Positions 54,707 to 62,635 of a stretch of 64,000 nt of DNA are shown here, one piece after another. Numbering within the stretch: position 1 is the first letter of the stretch; every line of letters starts with the position of its first letter. The notes under the pieces are model-generated. The model had not been told where the DNA came from. It did no database searches and worked only from the letters and a program-made list of their open reading frames with translations. Both the position numbers and the translations under genes were made by a program. Origin of the DNA: Pseudobacteriovorax sp. (GTDB lineage: Bacteria; Bdellovibrionota_B; Oligoflexia; Oligoflexales; Oligoflexaceae); NCBI GenBank assembly GCA_013215145.1, contig JABSRP010000038.1:1-64000 (forward strand), read 5' to 3'.

Positions 54707-55567
54707 TTGAACATAATAGTTTTTATGGTTTTTTTCTTCTCAGCATCCTTAGGCTTGGCAAAAGAAACTGTGCTTGTCACCCAGCCAAGTGAGTTTGGTC
54801 GCGAAAAAAGGCATCAATACTTTTCTGAATTGATAGAACTTGCTCTAAAACATGCGAATTTGAAGCAATCCTATCGTTTGAAGGCCTTTGGTAAAGACCA
54901 ACAGCAAAGCCAAAATATCAAATCTGTTATTGAGGGCGAGATTGACATTATGTGGACCATGACATCATCGTCTCGAGAGGCTGTGTTAGAGCCCATCCGA
55001 ATCCCTCTATACAAAGGAATGCTAGGTACTCGTATATGTATCGTGAGAAAAAAAGATGTGAATGCTTTTTCGGGTATTAAGAGTCTGGCCGATTTTATTC
55101 AAAGAGGCAAAACTATAGGTCAAGGTTCAGATTGGCCAGACACCCTGATTTTGAAGCGTAATAAACTTGAGGTGGTGACAAGTCAGACCTATGAAGAGTT
55201 GTTTCCGAAACTTCGTTCCGGAAAGTTCGATTGTTTCGCTAGGGGAATCAACGAGCCCTGGAGTGAAATAGAAAAATATGGAAACACCGACTTGGTCGTT
55301 GATCGATACATAAGTTTTATGTACCGATCTCCAGTATTCTTCTTTGTCAATAAGGACCGTAAGGATCTAGCTCAAGTACTTTCCAAAGGTTTGCATGTCG
55401 CTATAGAAAATGGTTCATTCGATCGCCATTTTCATGCCTATAATGGAGACTTTGTTAAGCGAGCAAACATGGGGTCGCGAGTAAATATATTTCTTAAGAA
55501 CCTCGACTTAACCCAGGAATCGCAAGAAATCGCTAGGCAATCCAAATATTGGCTTAGAGTAGATTAG
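54707..55567 (+). CDS. Periplasmic amino-acid-binding-like protein (SBP type)
   Basis: From TTG 54707, five bases after AGGAG, the protein of 286 residues has a signal peptide (VFFFSASLGLAKE). A fold like the family-3 solute-binding proteins follows: LVTQPSEFGREKRHQYF, EGEIDIMWTMTSSSREAVL, TIGQGSDWPD and FDCFARGINEPWSEIEKYG. The frame upstream to 54560 is open but hydrophilic and without a ribosome site. No transporter genes are adjacent, so it may act in sensing. Confidence 0.65.
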   Translation: MNIIVFMVFFFSASLGLAKETVLVTQPSEFGREKRHQYFSELIELALKHANLKQSYRLKAFGKDQQQSQNIKSVIEGEIDIMWTMTSSSREAVLEPIRIPLYKGMLGTRICIVRKKDVNAFSGIKSLADFIQRGKTIGQGSDWPDTLILKRNKLEVVTSQTYEELFPKLRSGKFDCFARGINEPWSEIEKYGNTDLVVDRYISFMYRSPVFFFVNKDRKDLAQVLSKGLHVAIENGSFDRHFHAYNGDFVKRANMGSRVNIFLKNLDLTQESQEIARQSKYWLRVD

Positions 55568-55586
55568 CTTTGCTTGACGGTATTTT

Positions 55587-56927
55587 TTAGAGTCTTTTGG
55601 AATGAATGAGTAAACTTGCCATAACGGAGTCTCTTTCATAGGGGTCGTCCACTTGATAAAGTTTCCCTGACTCATCGATCCATACGGAAAGGTAGACGAT
55701 GTGAATGGGAATAGGTGATTTGAGAGACCTAAAAACATGCCTGTCACCGTCATGTAAATCTCTCGTGGAAGCTTGCCCTAAGTCTTCTAGTAACATGGCA
55801 AGTTCTTCAGCTTTTTCAACACGAATACAACCTGAGCTCAATGTCCATTGCTTACTGTTGTATTGATTCGGGTTCGGGCTATCGTGTAGAAATATCTGAT
55901 GCTGGTTATCGAACCCTATTTTTACGTCTCCCAGGGGATTTAACGGCCCGTGTTTTTGAATGGCCACTGCTTTTAGCTGTTCATCCTTATTCATAGAAAA
56001 GAAGTGCTTGTTGTCGATGGAGCTTAGGCGACGCCGAGATTTTTTAAAGAAGCCAATATCTCTCTCATCGGCATAGGAAGGTTTGCGTCTTATCATAGGT
56101 AGCACGTCGGCAGACCAAATTGTTCTGGGAATGGTCCAATTGGGTCTCCATACGATGTGATCTATTTTTGAACTGAAGACCGGGGTTTGACGAGCAAGGC
56201 GACCAACGACAATACGACTACTTAATACGGTTTTATTATCGGAAACAAGTGCTAGACTAGCGTTTGCTACATTGGCAATAACATAGCTGTGTCCTAGCTG
56301 ATTCTGCAGCCAACGCCATCTTTCCATGTTTGCCATGACGCGCCATCTGAGATCATTCAAGGAGTCAGCTTTTCGAGGTTCCAAATCTTTGCTTCGAATC
56401 CATCTAGCAAGGCGTTGGTAGCCAGGATTCTGTGGAGCAAACAACTCTAGTTTTGTTTGAAAGTATTGGTCCGGCTTAAGGTCAGCGAGAATCTTCCCAG
56501 AAATCCGGCGTTTTTTTAGCGAGCGCCAGTTCGGGTTGACGTTTTTAGGTTCAATTATGCCAAAACGAAGGTGTGCAGCCACTGATAAGATTAAATCTGC
56601 CACCAGTAGGGACTCGATTTCTTTACTGCGAGTGACTTGGGCTTTTTTGAGGCTTAGGAAGAGGGGGTACTTTTTTAGTGGAATACCGTGATTTTTTGCG
56701 GCTTTCTCTATGTCTTTCAGCTGCCTAGTAGAGAGTCGTTGCAATGTGTCGTAGCTTGTATCAGAAGTTGCAATGTAAGATCTAAGCTCTTCTTTGTGAT
56801 TCAAAAGGCTGCCATGACGGTCCAAAATCTGAAGCCAATCCGCCTGTCGTTCTGCATGAAACTTTGAAGTTATCATACACGAGTTTAAAGCTAAGGCTAG
56901 GAACCCAAGAAATGCTAAGCGTAACAT
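55587..56927 (-). CDS. L,D-transpeptidase (YkuD/YcbB-like) lipoprotein
   Basis: The protein of about 446 residues from ATG 56927 has a lipobox (LALNSC) and a long N-terminal domain. The YkuD catalytic domain has IFLHDSPNPNQYNSKQW and SSGCIRV with the nucleophile Cys. A preceding RPNWTIPRTIW is the usual YcbB-like subdomain. It should form 3-3 crosslinks in peptidoglycan or link lipoprotein. The upstream frame stays open to 57002, but the lipobox fixes the true start. Confidence 0.88.
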   Translation of the reverse strand: MLRLAFLGFLALALNSCMITSKFHAERQADWLQILDRHGSLLNHKEELRSYIATSDTSYDTLQRLSTRQLKDIEKAAKNHGIPLKKYPLFLSLKKAQVTRSKEIESLLVADLILSVAAHLRFGIIEPKNVNPNWRSLKKRRISGKILADLKPDQYFQTKLELFAPQNPGYQRLARWIRSKDLEPRKADSLNDLRWRVMANMERWRWLQNQLGHSYVIANVANASLALVSDNKTVLSSRIVVGRLARQTPVFSSKIDHIVWRPNWTIPRTIWSADVLPMIRRKPSYADERDIGFFKKSRRRLSSIDNKHFFSMNKDEQLKAVAIQKHGPLNPLGDVKIGFDNQHQIFLHDSPNPNQYNSKQWTLSSGCIRVEKAEELAMLLEDLGQASTRDLHDGDRHVFRSLKSPIPIHIVYLSVWIDESGKLYQVDDPYERDSVMASLLIHSKRL

Positions 56928-57111
56928 GTTTTTACATTCCCATATAAACTTAAGTCGATACACCGAGTCCGACTCCAAACTTGTCAGCAGCTCTCTTATC
57001 ATACCTTTGAGTCTTTGATACCTTCAAATGTCATGGCCCCGGTCATCAAGGCCATCACGTTTTGCGAGACGGCACGTTCACTCTGGTACGGAATTTGATT
57101 GCTGAAAGATT

Positions 57112-58059
57112 TTACTGACCACGGCATTCTTGGAAAAATGCATTTAGATTGCCGGACAAATCGACAAATTCTTGTTTTGGCAACTGTCTCATGCTTGCGA
57201 CGAGTTTATGAAATGAATGAGGTAGGTGCTTTAGCTCGCTGCGCTGGAGGCTCTTTTCGGACTCAATTTGCTGCAGTGCTGCTTTGATAACAGTCTTGTG
57301 GAGATCTGATTCATACCAGAGAGGTTGTGCCAGATCATCGAGGAGTACAGCGACGAGATACGATAACAGGTAGTAACTAGCATTTTGTTTTGACGCTGGA
57401 TCGATAGCATTCAGACGTTTTTGTACTGAAAGAAAAAAGCTGTGATTGGCGTTTAGGCCCCGGGTATGAAAGCCTATTAGGTGATCACTAATGTCATGGG
57501 TACCTGAAAACACCAGTCGTTTGCTTGTCAGTAGATTCAATTGAGAATCCACTATATTGTTGTTGGCCTCGTCGAGGTTTGCAACGAAATAGGACGAGTC
57601 GTAACTGGGATCAAGGAGTGATAGCATCCACTCTGGTAAGATTCCTAAGTCCAAACCTTTAGAGTAATAATGATTGGCCACGAGATGGGGAAAGATAACT
57701 AACCTATTGATCTGACCCTGCGTATTCATAGACTTTCGGTCCAAAATATTGCTTAAGTCAGGATGTTGAGGTAGCAACGTTTCTGAGTTTGGAGGAGTCA
57801 TAATTATTCCAATCTCTCCTCCAGATTCGACAAATTCTGTCGACCATGAGACGAGCTTGTTTGGTTCGGCTAATCCAACTAGTGCGCTGAGTCGATCATA
57901 ATCAGGTCGTCCAATCTCAAAGTCTAGCCCCAGGCAGCAGCATAGAGAGGCTAATTGAGGCTCTTTTTGAAAGGAAATAAAATCGGATCGCCCTTTCAGT
58001 CTCTGAAGCAGGGCACCTTTAACATCTTGATCGATCTTTAGTCTATTCACTTGGCTCAA
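57112..58059 (-). CDS. Protein of unknown function, overlapping the small exported gene
   Basis: This 315-residue protein has no signal peptide and no recognised motif. It is helical, with PHLVANHYYSKGLDLGILP and LYESDLHKTVIKAALQQIES-like segments. It overlaps the upstream exported-protein gene by 17 bases. The start is TTG 58059 or GTG 58050. The pairing of a small exported Cys-bearing protein with this protein may indicate a processing or partner function; that is inference. Confidence 0.55.
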   Translation of the reverse strand: MSQVNRLKIDQDVKGALLQRLKGRSDFISFQKEPQLASLCCCLGLDFEIGRPDYDRLSALVGLAEPNKLVSWSTEFVESGGEIGIIMTPPNSETLLPQHPDLSNILDRKSMNTQGQINRLVIFPHLVANHYYSKGLDLGILPEWMLSLLDPSYDSSYFVANLDEANNNIVDSQLNLLTSKRLVFSGTHDISDHLIGFHTRGLNANHSFFLSVQKRLNAIDPASKQNASYYLLSYLVAVLLDDLAQPLWYESDLHKTVIKAALQQIESEKSLQRSELKHLPHSFHKLVASMRQLPKQEFVDLSGNLNAFFQECRGQ

Positions 58060-58396
58060 CTAAGGTTTCGATTGCTAGATCTTGCTTTAACTGCTCAAGA
58101 CAGAAACTTAGTTTTTCGTTCTCTCGTTCTGATGAAACAGGACTTGTTTGCCCATCACTCCAAAATCGACCCTTGATAAATGCTAGGCATTTCTCCGCAT
58201 TCGAAAGCTCATCACAGTATCTATTGTAGATGCCTGCCTTGTTTGTTTGTGGGAATGGGCCGATGAAGCAGTTACCAGCAATGGGGGCAATGTTCGGTCC
58301 ACGTACTATCTCTTGAGCCGCTGCACCTTGACCGAGTGTCACAGTTCCAGCTAACACGGCAGGTACCAAATACTTTTGTTTCATTTTTTCTGACAT
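58043..58396 (-). CDS. Small exported four-Cys protein
   Basis: This 117-residue protein has a signal peptide (VTLGQGAAAQE) and a mature part with four Cys (GNCFIGP, NRYCDEL, AEKCLAF, SFCLEQ), likely two disulphides. The ATG follows GGAGG. It is divergent from the TIGR02147-type regulator and precedes the 315-residue unknown protein. Function unknown. Confidence 0.6.
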   Translation of the reverse strand: MSEKMKQKYLVPAVLAGTVTLGQGAAAQEIVRGPNIAPIAGNCFIGPFPQTNKAGIYNRYCDELSNAEKCLAFIKGRFWSDGQTSPVSSERENEKLSFCLEQLKQDLAIETLVEPSE

Positions 58397-58534
58397 GATT
58401 TAACCTCCTGTATTTTGCAGCAAATATATCAGATCGAAGTCCAGCGGCAAGGGTCTTGAGAAACAAAGTGTTTCTCCTTGGCTTGAAACATAATTTCCTT
58501 TGGGTTATCGTCCGGCAAAATCTTGGAGTTTTTG

Positions 58535-59248
58535 ATGACATCCCTTAAAGAAACTCTACGGAGTGAATTTGCCGAAAGAAAATCACGCAATCCGAGTTAT
58601 TCATTGCGTGCCTATGCCAGATTTTTGGAAATTAGTCCTACGTCTCTTTCTCTATTCTTGAATGGCAAAAGAGGATTATCCGAAAAGGCTAAGCGTCCCA
58701 TCTTGCGGAAACTGGGATTTCTAGATGGCGAGCTCGATACAGATGATTTTTCAGAGATCGATCTTGATAAAGTAAAAATCATCGCCGACTGGTACTTTTT
58801 TGCGATTTTATCGTTGATGGAAACAGATGACTATCAACATGATTGCCAATGGATCGGCCAACGTTTGAATATTTCACAGCTCTTGGCAAAAGAGGCTATC
58901 TCGATACTGGAAAAAAACGGGTTTATTGAATTTGATGATAAAAACAAAGCGATTCCTACGTTTCCAAGGACCAAAACCCCAACGCAAGTGCGATCTGCAG
59001 CGATTCGAAAAAGCCATATGCAAGCTCTCGATTTAGCAAAGAGATCTTTGGAATACGATGATATTTCCCTAAGAGATATGACAGCAATAACCGTTGTTAC
59101 AACGAGAGACAAAATGAATGAAGCTAGAAAAAAGATCACAAAGTTTCGAAGAAATTTGATGAAGTTTTTAGAATCAGGTGAAAAAAAAGAAGTTTATCGA
59201 TTATCCATTCAATTATTTCCCTTGTCGAAGGTGCGAGATGATATATAA
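58535..59248 (+). CDS. TIGR02147-family regulator
   Basis: This 237-residue protein matches the TIGR02147 type: an N-terminal HTH-like segment (PSYSLRAYARFLEISPTSLS, LFLNGKRGLSEKAK) followed by an all-helical domain with IADWYFFAILSLMETDD and LAKEAISILEKNGFIE. The family is abundant in Bdellovibrio-type genomes. It is divergent from the small exported gene pair and overlaps the next gene by 11 bases. ATG 58535 has GGAG upstream. Confidence 0.85.
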   Translation: MTSLKETLRSEFAERKSRNPSYSLRAYARFLEISPTSLSLFLNGKRGLSEKAKRPILRKLGFLDGELDTDDFSEIDLDKVKIIADWYFFAILSLMETDDYQHDCQWIGQRLNISQLLAKEAISILEKNGFIEFDDKNKAIPTFPRTKTPTQVRSAAIRKSHMQALDLAKRSLEYDDISLRDMTAITVVTTRDKMNEARKKITKFRRNLMKFLESGEKKEVYRLSIQLFPLSKVRDDI

Positions 59249-60167
59249 GTTTTTATTTAGTCTTAAAATATTGTTTTTATTGTCGAAATTAGCAGTGGCT
59301 GGTCATGAGACTAATAATGGAGGGAGTGGGGTTGTCTGTCGTGATAAAGATCAGGTCGTGCAAACTGTTGAATTACTCGACTTCTGGGAGGCAAGAGTTT
59401 TACGATCGGCTTCGTTTCCTGACAATGAGTTATCTGTGGAGTCTCGGTTGAACGCGGCTACTCAAAAATTTATTCGTTTGACGGGGAATATTGGTTTTGG
59501 TGAAAAACTGCGAAAAAAATTGGTTCTGCTTCAGACTCAAAAGCTAAACTCTCTAGAGAACCTTGCCATCAAACCAAGTGCTGATGTACAAAACCGCTAT
59601 CTTCCTAAAGACTGCCCAGTAGAAGGAATTGCATCCTTTGATGATACCTATTTGAAGCTTGATGTGAATCAGGAGCTTTTCTCGAAGTTGGATCAATTGA
59701 ATCGTGCAGGACTTCTTTTTCATGAGGCAGTTTACCGCATATTGAGACATAACTATGGTCATACGGATTCCCTTTTGGCCCGATATATGACGTCATGTAG
59801 CTTTTCCAATGAAGTCTGTTCGGAGCTAAGGGTCTCGACAATACCAGATAGTCACGTCTGTCGGATTAATACAGGTAGTGGGGACACAGTATTTGAAGTT
59901 ATCGTCATCGAGACTGGAACCCAGCGATGGTTTTTAAAGAAGTTAAACGGACATGCATTGCTGGTGCAAGCTTATTTCGATTTGGCATTCGCCTGCGAAA
60001 AAACGAATAACCGAATGAAGTGTCAAAAGTTTCAACCAGAATTTCGTATATTTCCTCGATCCTCAGAGGATCGGAAGCGAAATGTAGGCTTTGCAAAAGC
60101 CTTTTCAGCGAGCCTCGGAGTTGACAGGCTTCTCTACCTGGACCAAAAATTGGTGACTTGCCATTAG
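59238..60167 (+). CDS. Secreted NGG/HE-motif protein, paralogue of 28251-29270
   Basis: This 309-residue protein has a signal peptide (LLSKLAVAGHE) followed by NNGGSGVVC and, near the middle, GLLFHEAVYRIL. The same arrangement is seen in the protein at 28251-29270, although the sequences are otherwise far apart. It is coupled to the upstream regulator by an 11-base overlap with GAAGG before the ATG. Function unknown. Confidence 0.65.
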   Translation: MIYKFLFSLKILFLLSKLAVAGHETNNGGSGVVCRDKDQVVQTVELLDFWEARVLRSASFPDNELSVESRLNAATQKFIRLTGNIGFGEKLRKKLVLLQTQKLNSLENLAIKPSADVQNRYLPKDCPVEGIASFDDTYLKLDVNQELFSKLDQLNRAGLLFHEAVYRILRHNYGHTDSLLARYMTSCSFSNEVCSELRVSTIPDSHVCRINTGSGDTVFEVIVIETGTQRWFLKKLNGHALLVQAYFDLAFACEKTNNRMKCQKFQPEFRIFPRSSEDRKRNVGFAKAFSASLGVDRLLYLDQKLVTCH

Positions 60168-60212
60168 TATGAACTGTCAGAGTCCCCCCCCCAGGCAAAT
60201 AGCTGTTGATTG

Positions 60213-60380
60213 GTGTCAACAAAACCTGACACTGAATTGTAAAGGTTTTGATCAGATTGTTTGACATTTTGATCTTCCTTTTTGACATTTTAGGTTTGAT
60301 CAAATGAAATCCACGATTTAGTGAGAATTTGATGTTTGAAATTCCTGTATTTTGTCATGCTATCGCCTGATTTTGTCAAA
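60213..60380. promoter_or_regulatory. Cluster of TGTCA/TGACA sites upstream of the sigma factor
   Basis: Six sites occur within 170 bp. An inverted pair GTGTCA/TGACAC lies at 60213-60232. TTTGACATTTT occurs at 60260-60270 and 60281-60291 (21 bp apart). ATTTTGTCA occurs at 60349-60357 and 60370-60378 (again 21 bp apart). The two-turn spacing suggests cooperative binding of one regulator. Confidence 0.55.
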
Positions 60381-60390
60381 AATATACGGC

Positions 60391-60975
60391 ATGTTCGTTG
60401 CTAAATTGAGCTTGAGGTCTTTAGACCTGTTTGAATCTCTATTTAGGAAACGAAATGTGAAACACGAAGATCCTCTATTCGATGACTGGGAAGAAGTCCA
60501 AAGAATCATTGTTAAAGCATCTTTGCGGTACAAGATATCCGACTATGACCGCGAGGATATTGTACAAGCTGTATTCGAAAAAATTCTGGACCAAGCTAAT
60601 AAAAAAGACAAAATTCGTTGCCTTCGCTCTTGGATATTTATAGTTACACGAAACGAATGCCTCAATCACTTTCGCATCCAGAAGCATAAACTTTTGCACG
60701 GCGAAGCTTATCGTATTCATAAAGAAACACTGGACCCCTGTCAAGATCAGGTGATTGAAGAAAAGCTGAATAATGAAAAATATTTTGATTACCTAGAAGA
60801 AAAGATACATAGTTCTAACGATGATAGGGATGTTGTCAAACTTTTTTATAGCCAAAACCTAAAGGCTAAAGAAATTTCGGCAATGACAGACACTAATATT
60901 AATACAGTTTTAGCGCGGCTAAGGCGATTCCGACTTGACTGCAGAAAAGATCTAAAGGCCATGAAGACTATATAG
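60391..60975 (+). CDS. ECF-type RNA polymerase sigma factor
   Basis: The protein of about 194 residues has a sigma region 2 pattern (DREDIVQAVFEKIL, CLRSWIFIVTRNECLNHFR) and a region 4 HTH (KLFYSQNLKAKEISAMTDTN, NTVLARLRRFRLDC). There is no anti-sigma gene next to it; instead an HTH-TPR protein and a receiver protein follow. The start could be ATG 60391 or an upstream TTG at 60352. A TGTCA site cluster lies upstream. Confidence 0.82.
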   Translation: MFVAKLSLRSLDLFESLFRKRNVKHEDPLFDDWEEVQRIIVKASLRYKISDYDREDIVQAVFEKILDQANKKDKIRCLRSWIFIVTRNECLNHFRIQKHKLLHGEAYRIHKETLDPCQDQVIEEKLNNEKYFDYLEEKIHSSNDDRDVVKLFYSQNLKAKEISAMTDTNINTVLARLRRFRLDCRKDLKAMKTI

Positions 60976-61062
60976 GACTTCCTACTAAACGCGCAAAGTT
61001 TTTGATTGATTCAGATCAACTTTTGTTGACAATTGTCGATAGACGGTTTGAAGGGAGGGACG

Positions 61063-62115
61063 ATGTCGAATCGAGTTTTGATAGATCGGAAAGAGATCGA
61101 ATCTTTAATCGCCCAGTCGGGATTAAAGAAGCAGGAAATCGCAAAGAAGCTCGGGATAGCAAAGGAAACTTTGAGTCGGTGGACATCTGGCAAAACACTG
61201 TCTATGCCAAGGAAAAAATTCGATCAACTCATGCTGATCCTTTCTAATAACGAGCGTCAGTTTGATAATGCTCGCCTCATAGCAGGTAGTGAGGTATCGT
61301 CCCTCGATACACAAAAAGCACTACAAAACCCAACAGCGCTTATTACTACCGAACAAATAACTCTTGGAATCTTGCTAGAGCAAGATAACTTAGACCAGTT
61401 TGAAGTGACTAGAATTAGTGGAAGCCAGTCTCATTGGTTTCTTCAGGCTGCTCAACAACTGCTTGGAAAGGGAGACCTTAGATTTGCAAAGGGTCAAAAG
61501 TTTGCTCAATCAAATTTCAACGATAGTGCTAAGGCTCTGACTCTTGAATGTATGCTAAATTTGTATGAAGGTAAACTTGAGGATTTGGAAACTCGTTGTG
61601 CTAAAGCGATGCTGTTAGCCCAGGAAGATTGGGTTTCGACTCTTATCCTTTACCTTTCTTCGGTGATAGCACTCAAAATGGGGAAAACAGATTTAGCTCT
61701 AGCGTCGGCAAAAAAGAGCCTGTCCTATTGTGATCACCTCGATTGGCAATTGAAAACACCTTTGTCTATAAATATTCGAGCGCTAATGGTCTTGATTAGT
61801 TTGGGAGACGCGACGAGCGTGGTTTGTCAGGGACATATGGATCGGTTCACCACTGCGGTAGGAGCAAACTCCAAACCTTTGTTTTTAATGAGAAAGTATG
61901 CGCTTGAGACTTTTTTGGAGATTAAGGTGAAGGATAGGGTAGACACCAACATCGCCGTTAAACTGGAACAAGTTAGGGATTATTACCTCGAGTTACCTGA
62001 GATATATAAATTCGAACTAATTTATCTTGTTCAAATTTTTAAGGATAAGTTTGAAACGGAGTTGTTAGATCACCTAAGCTTCTCGAATTTTACTACGGGG
62101 ACTGTCAATGGCTAA
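61063..62115 (+). CDS. HTH (XRE)-helical repeat protein
   Basis: The protein of about 350 residues has an N-terminal XRE HTH (KKQEIAKKLGIAKETLSRWT) and a long helical-repeat region with TPR character (AKALTLECMLNLYEGKLEDL, ALKMGKTDLALASAKKSLSY). ATG 61063 has GGGAGG four bases upstream. It overlaps the response regulator gene by 8 bases, so the two are translated together. It probably binds DNA and is tuned by the receiver protein. Confidence 0.8.
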   Translation: MSNRVLIDRKEIESLIAQSGLKKQEIAKKLGIAKETLSRWTSGKTLSMPRKKFDQLMLILSNNERQFDNARLIAGSEVSSLDTQKALQNPTALITTEQITLGILLEQDNLDQFEVTRISGSQSHWFLQAAQQLLGKGDLRFAKGQKFAQSNFNDSAKALTLECMLNLYEGKLEDLETRCAKAMLLAQEDWVSTLILYLSSVIALKMGKTDLALASAKKSLSYCDHLDWQLKTPLSINIRALMVLISLGDATSVVCQGHMDRFTTAVGANSKPLFLMRKYALETFLEIKVKDRVDTNIAVKLEQVRDYYLELPEIYKFELIYLVQIFKDKFETELLDHLSFSNFTTGTVNG

Positions 62116-62497
62116 AAAACGTATTCTTATGGTGGACGATTCGGAAATCGTGACTCAAGACCTCCAAGCCAGTATTCCTGAGAATCTAAAGTTATATGAC
62201 TTCGAATTTGATGTGCTGCATGATGGTGATTCGGCCCTAGAACACATCAAAAAAGACCTAAAATATGACTTGATTATTCTCGACTGGGTTATGCCTGGTG
62301 CTTCGGGGCTGATGCTTGCGTCAGAGATCGATAAGGCCTCAAATCCTCCGCCAATTCTGATGCTGACGTCAAAGTTCCATGATTTGGAAGTGACCGAAGG
62401 AATTGAGAGCATAAAATGTTGGGTTCTTAAGCCAGTAAGACCAGACAAGCTTGCTGATACGATTGAGAGGATCTGGCAGTTAGAGAAAACAGCCTAG
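62108..62497 (+). CDS. CheY-like response regulator receiver protein
   Basis: This 129-residue single-domain receiver has ILMVDDSE, the phospho-acceptor Asp in IILDWVMPG, Thr in MLTSKF and Lys in LKPVRPDK. It has no output domain. Translation is coupled to the HTH-TPR gene, so it may carry the signal for that protein. A terminator follows. Confidence 0.92.
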   Translation: MAKKRILMVDDSEIVTQDLQASIPENLKLYDFEFDVLHDGDSALEHIKKDLKYDLIILDWVMPGASGLMLASEIDKASNPPPILMLTSKFHDLEVTEGIESIKCWVLKPVRPDKLADTIERIWQLEKTA

Positions 62498-62517
62498 CGG
62501 AAGTGGTCCTGACCAAG

Positions 62518-62557
62518 AAGCCCGATACTCCCAGGGAGGAGACTATCGGGCTTTTTT
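62518..62557 (+). terminator. Intrinsic terminator after the receiver gene
   Basis: AGCCCGATA (62519-62527) pairs with TATCGGGCT (62544-62552), with inner CTCC/GGAG pairing, followed by T6. This is a classical rho-independent terminator between convergent genes. Confidence 0.9.
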
Positions 62558-62635
62558 CTATTTGTTGGAAGGTCTACTCGTTTTTTGATCTAGCAGGTTG
62601 ATTGGTACAACCTGCCCTAAGAAACAATATTAAAG

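Noticed and set aside
60184..60192. A C9 tract as a phase-variable switch in a gene
   Set aside because: It lies 17 bases after the stop of the secreted protein gene and is not inside a coding region. A promoter-spacing effect is possible but unsupported.
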